From Roseobacter weihaiensis (GTDB lineage: Bacteria; Pseudomonadota; Alphaproteobacteria; Rhodobacterales; Rhodobacteraceae), in the NCBI RefSeq assembly GCF_020622345.1, contig NZ_JACNMO010000003.1, forward strand, positions 124,001-188,000: DNA of 64,000 nucleotides. Reading direction: 5' to 3'. Below are positions 62,338-64,000 of this stretch, one piece after another. Positions within the stretch are counted from its first letter, which is position 1; every line of letters begins with the position of its first letter. The notes beneath the pieces are model-generated. The model was not told the DNA's origin and made no database searches. It worked only from the letters and a program-made list of their open reading frames with translations. A program made the translations under genes and the position numbers.

Positions 62338-63951
62338 TTATTCAGCAGGGACAGCTGTGCCGAGCGGCGCTTTTGCGGGCGCAGCCTTCACAGTCATCCA
62401 AAGGTTGTAGCACATGATGAGGGCACCGCCGAGGAACAGAACGCCCCCGAGACCCCGCACAACATACATCGGGAACTTGGCGCTGACGGTGTCAGCGAAA
62501 GAGTTCACCAGGAAACCATTGGCATCCACTTCGCGCCACATCAGGCCTTCCATGATGCCGGTGACCCACATCGAGGCCGCGTAGAGCACGATGCCGATGG
62601 TGGCGAGCCAGAAATGCCAGCTGACAAGGCTGAGCGAGTAGAGACGCTCACGCTTCCACAGGACCGGCACCAGATAGTAGAGCGCGCCGAATGTAATCAG
62701 CCCGTTCCAGCCAAGCGCACCCGAGTGCACGTGCCCGATGGTCCAGTCGGTGTAATGCGACAGCGAGTTCACCGCACGGATCGACATCATCGGACCTTCA
62801 AAGGTGGACATGCCGTAGAAGGCCAGCGACGTCACCATCATCCGCAGAACGGGGTCGGTGCGCAGTTTGTCCCAGGCGCCTTGCAGCGTCATCAGACCGT
62901 TGATCATACCTCCCCAGCTGGGCATCCACAGGACGATCGAGAAGACCATGCCAAGGGTCGATGCCCAGTCCGGCAGAGCGGTGTAATGCAAGTGGTGCGG
63001 ACCCGCCCAGATATAAAGGAAGATTAGCGCCCAGAAGTGGATGATGGAGAGCTTGTACGAGAACACCGGCCGTTCAGCCTGCTTGGGCACAAAGTAGTAC
63101 ATCATGCCCAGGAACCCGGCCGTCAGGAAGAATCCCACCGCGTTGTGACCATACCACCACTGCACCATCGCATCCTGCACGCCAGAGAAGACCTGCACCG
63201 ATTTGCTGCCCCAGATCGAGACCGGGATGGAGATATTGTTGACCACATGCAGCATCGCCACGGTGACGATGAAGGCCAGCAAGAACCAGTTTGCCACGTA
63301 GATATGCGGCTCCTTGCGCCGGATGATCGTGCCGAGGAACGTGGCCAGGAACGCCAGCCAGACAATGGTCAGCCAGAGATCGACGTACCATTCCGGTTCG
63401 GCATATTCCTTGGATTGCGTCCCGCCCAGGAGGTACCCGGTGGCCGCCAGAACGATAAAGAGCTGGTAACCCCAAAAGACGAACCACCCCAGGTTCCCGC
63501 CCCAAAGCCGCGCTGCCGAGGTACGCTGCACGATAAAGAACGAGCTTGCTATCAAGGCGTTACCCCCGAAGGCAAAGATCACCGCAGAGGTGTGCAGCGG
63601 CCGCAGCCGCCCGAAGTTCGCGTAGCCTTCCGCCCATTCGAAGTTCAGTACCGGGAAAGCAAGCTGGAAGGCGATGACGACACCAACCAAAAACCCCACC
63701 ACACCCCAGAAAGCCGTGGCAATGACCCCCGCCCGAACGACGCTGTCAAAGTATTCATCCATGGGGATCGGTTTGGCGGGTTCATCCGTGTTGCGCAGCG
63801 TGACCAGAAACAGGCCGCCCGCAACAAGCATGAAGATAATCATATGGAGCTGATACGCCAGATCGCGGGCATAGCTCGCCGCGATCATCGCAAACAGCGT
63901 GACGAGCCCCAACCCGACAAGCTTTGCGTAGTTTAATGTTCCGGTATTCAT
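62338..63951 (-). CDS. ccoN: cbb3 oxidase subunit I, catalytic heme-copper subunit
   Basis: 537 residues with about 12 to 14 membrane helices. CcoN holds heme b and the heme b3-CuB site where O2 is reduced with high affinity. Ligand-bearing tracts include [35 protein letters not shown] (His for CuB), [15 protein letters not shown] (His pair) and [13 protein letters not shown] (heme ligands). The start [15 protein letters not shown] lies 49 bases from the window edge; promoter and any FNR box of ccoN are outside. It opens ccoNOQP. Confidence 0.97.
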   Translation of the reverse strand: MNTGTLNYAKLVGLGLVTLFAMIAASYARDLAYQLHMIIFMLVAGGLFLVTLRNTDEPAKPIPMDEYFDSVVRAGVIATAFWGVVGFLVGVVIAFQLAFPVLNFEWAEGYANFGRLRPLHTSAVIFAFGGNALIASSFFIVQRTSAARLWGGNLGWFVFWGYQLFIVLAATGYLLGGTQSKEYAEPEWYVDLWLTIVWLAFLATFLGTIIRRKEPHIYVANWFLLAFIVTVAMLHVVNNISIPVSIWGSKSVQVFSGVQDAMVQWWYGHNAVGFFLTAGFLGMMYYFVPKQAERPVFSYKLSIIHFWALIFLYIWAGPHHLHYTALPDWASTLGMVFSIVLWMPSWGGMINGLMTLQGAWDKLRTDPVLRMMVTSLAFYGMSTFEGPMMSIRAVNSLSHYTDWTIGHVHSGALGWNGLITFGALYYLVPVLWKRERLYSLSLVSWHFWLATIGIVLYAASMWVTGIMEGLMWREVDANGFLVNSFADTVSAKFPMYVVRGLGGVLFLGGALIMCYNLWMTVKAAPAKAPLGTAVPAE

Positions 63952-64000
63952 CTGTCCGGTATCCCTTCCATCTCGGCTTTCGCGCAGACGGACTCCGCCC

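Overview
The window looks like a chromosomal segment of an alphaproteobacterium of the order Rhodobacterales, most likely the Roseobacter group. This is inferred from GC-rich codon use, the split F0 operon with duplicated b subunits, MipZ, the ccoNOQP-GHIS layout, VPLPA-CTERM sorting, TRAP transporters and the gene neighbourhoods. No species can be named from sequence alone.

Layout. 0-2.3 kb: a lyase-superfamily protein and an overlapping flavoprotein. 2.3-3.8 kb: remnant of an IS110-type insertion sequence with an internally deleted, frameshifted transposase and a strongly base-paired flank. 3.8-8.1 kb: an RND efflux pair. 8.1-10.8 kb: translation-start genes on the minus strand, with three overlapping peptide deformylase genes (one catalytically degenerate), fmt and a small membrane protein. 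10.9-17.7 kb: a PatB-type lyase, a glutathionyl-hydroquinone reductase, a lone receiver protein, cobC-cobD, a lytic transglycosylase and a small secreted protein. 17.8-23.0 kb: smc, a FadR-type regulator with a palindrome at its start, and an orphan PstB-like ATPase. 23.2-25.8 kb: the F0 operon atpI-B-E-X-F. 25.9-29.6 kb: an ArsR regulator with two matching palindromes, a 24-residue membrane peptide, a DMT exporter, a LysR regulator with a divergent azoreductase, and a frameshifted membrane protein.

29.7-37.8 kb: the translation and secretion block ffh, two acetyltransferases, chorismate mutase, rpsP, rimM, trmD, then three accessory genes, then rplS and rpmE. 37.9-42.2 kb: a LuxR-type regulator, mipZ, and a decayed homogentisate locus in which marR and hmgA have fused through deletions. 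42.4-48.4 kb: an orphan peptide-type ABC binding protein, a cryptic Cys-rich 47-residue protein under a perfect FNR box, a DUF309 protein and a TRAP transporter. 48.5-56.2 kb: tRNA-Met, the heme genes hemE, hemC and hemF (PpsR-like boxes nearby), an SDR, an RsmC-type methyltransferase, clpS, a decayed HAD hydrolase and a D,D-carboxypeptidase. 56.2-64 kb: the complete cbb3 oxidase locus, structural genes ccoNOQP followed by assembly genes ccoGHIS.

A common theme is microaerobic respiration: the cbb3 oxidase, heme synthesis and two perfect FNR boxes (one in the loop of a hairpin between ccoP and ccoG, one upstream of the Cys-rich small gene). A second theme is decay: the IS110 transposase, hmgA, marR, the HAD hydrolase and a membrane protein are broken within 64 kb. 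Several small genes with good ribosome binding sites (24, 42, 46, 47 and 53 residues) are easily missed by routine calling.
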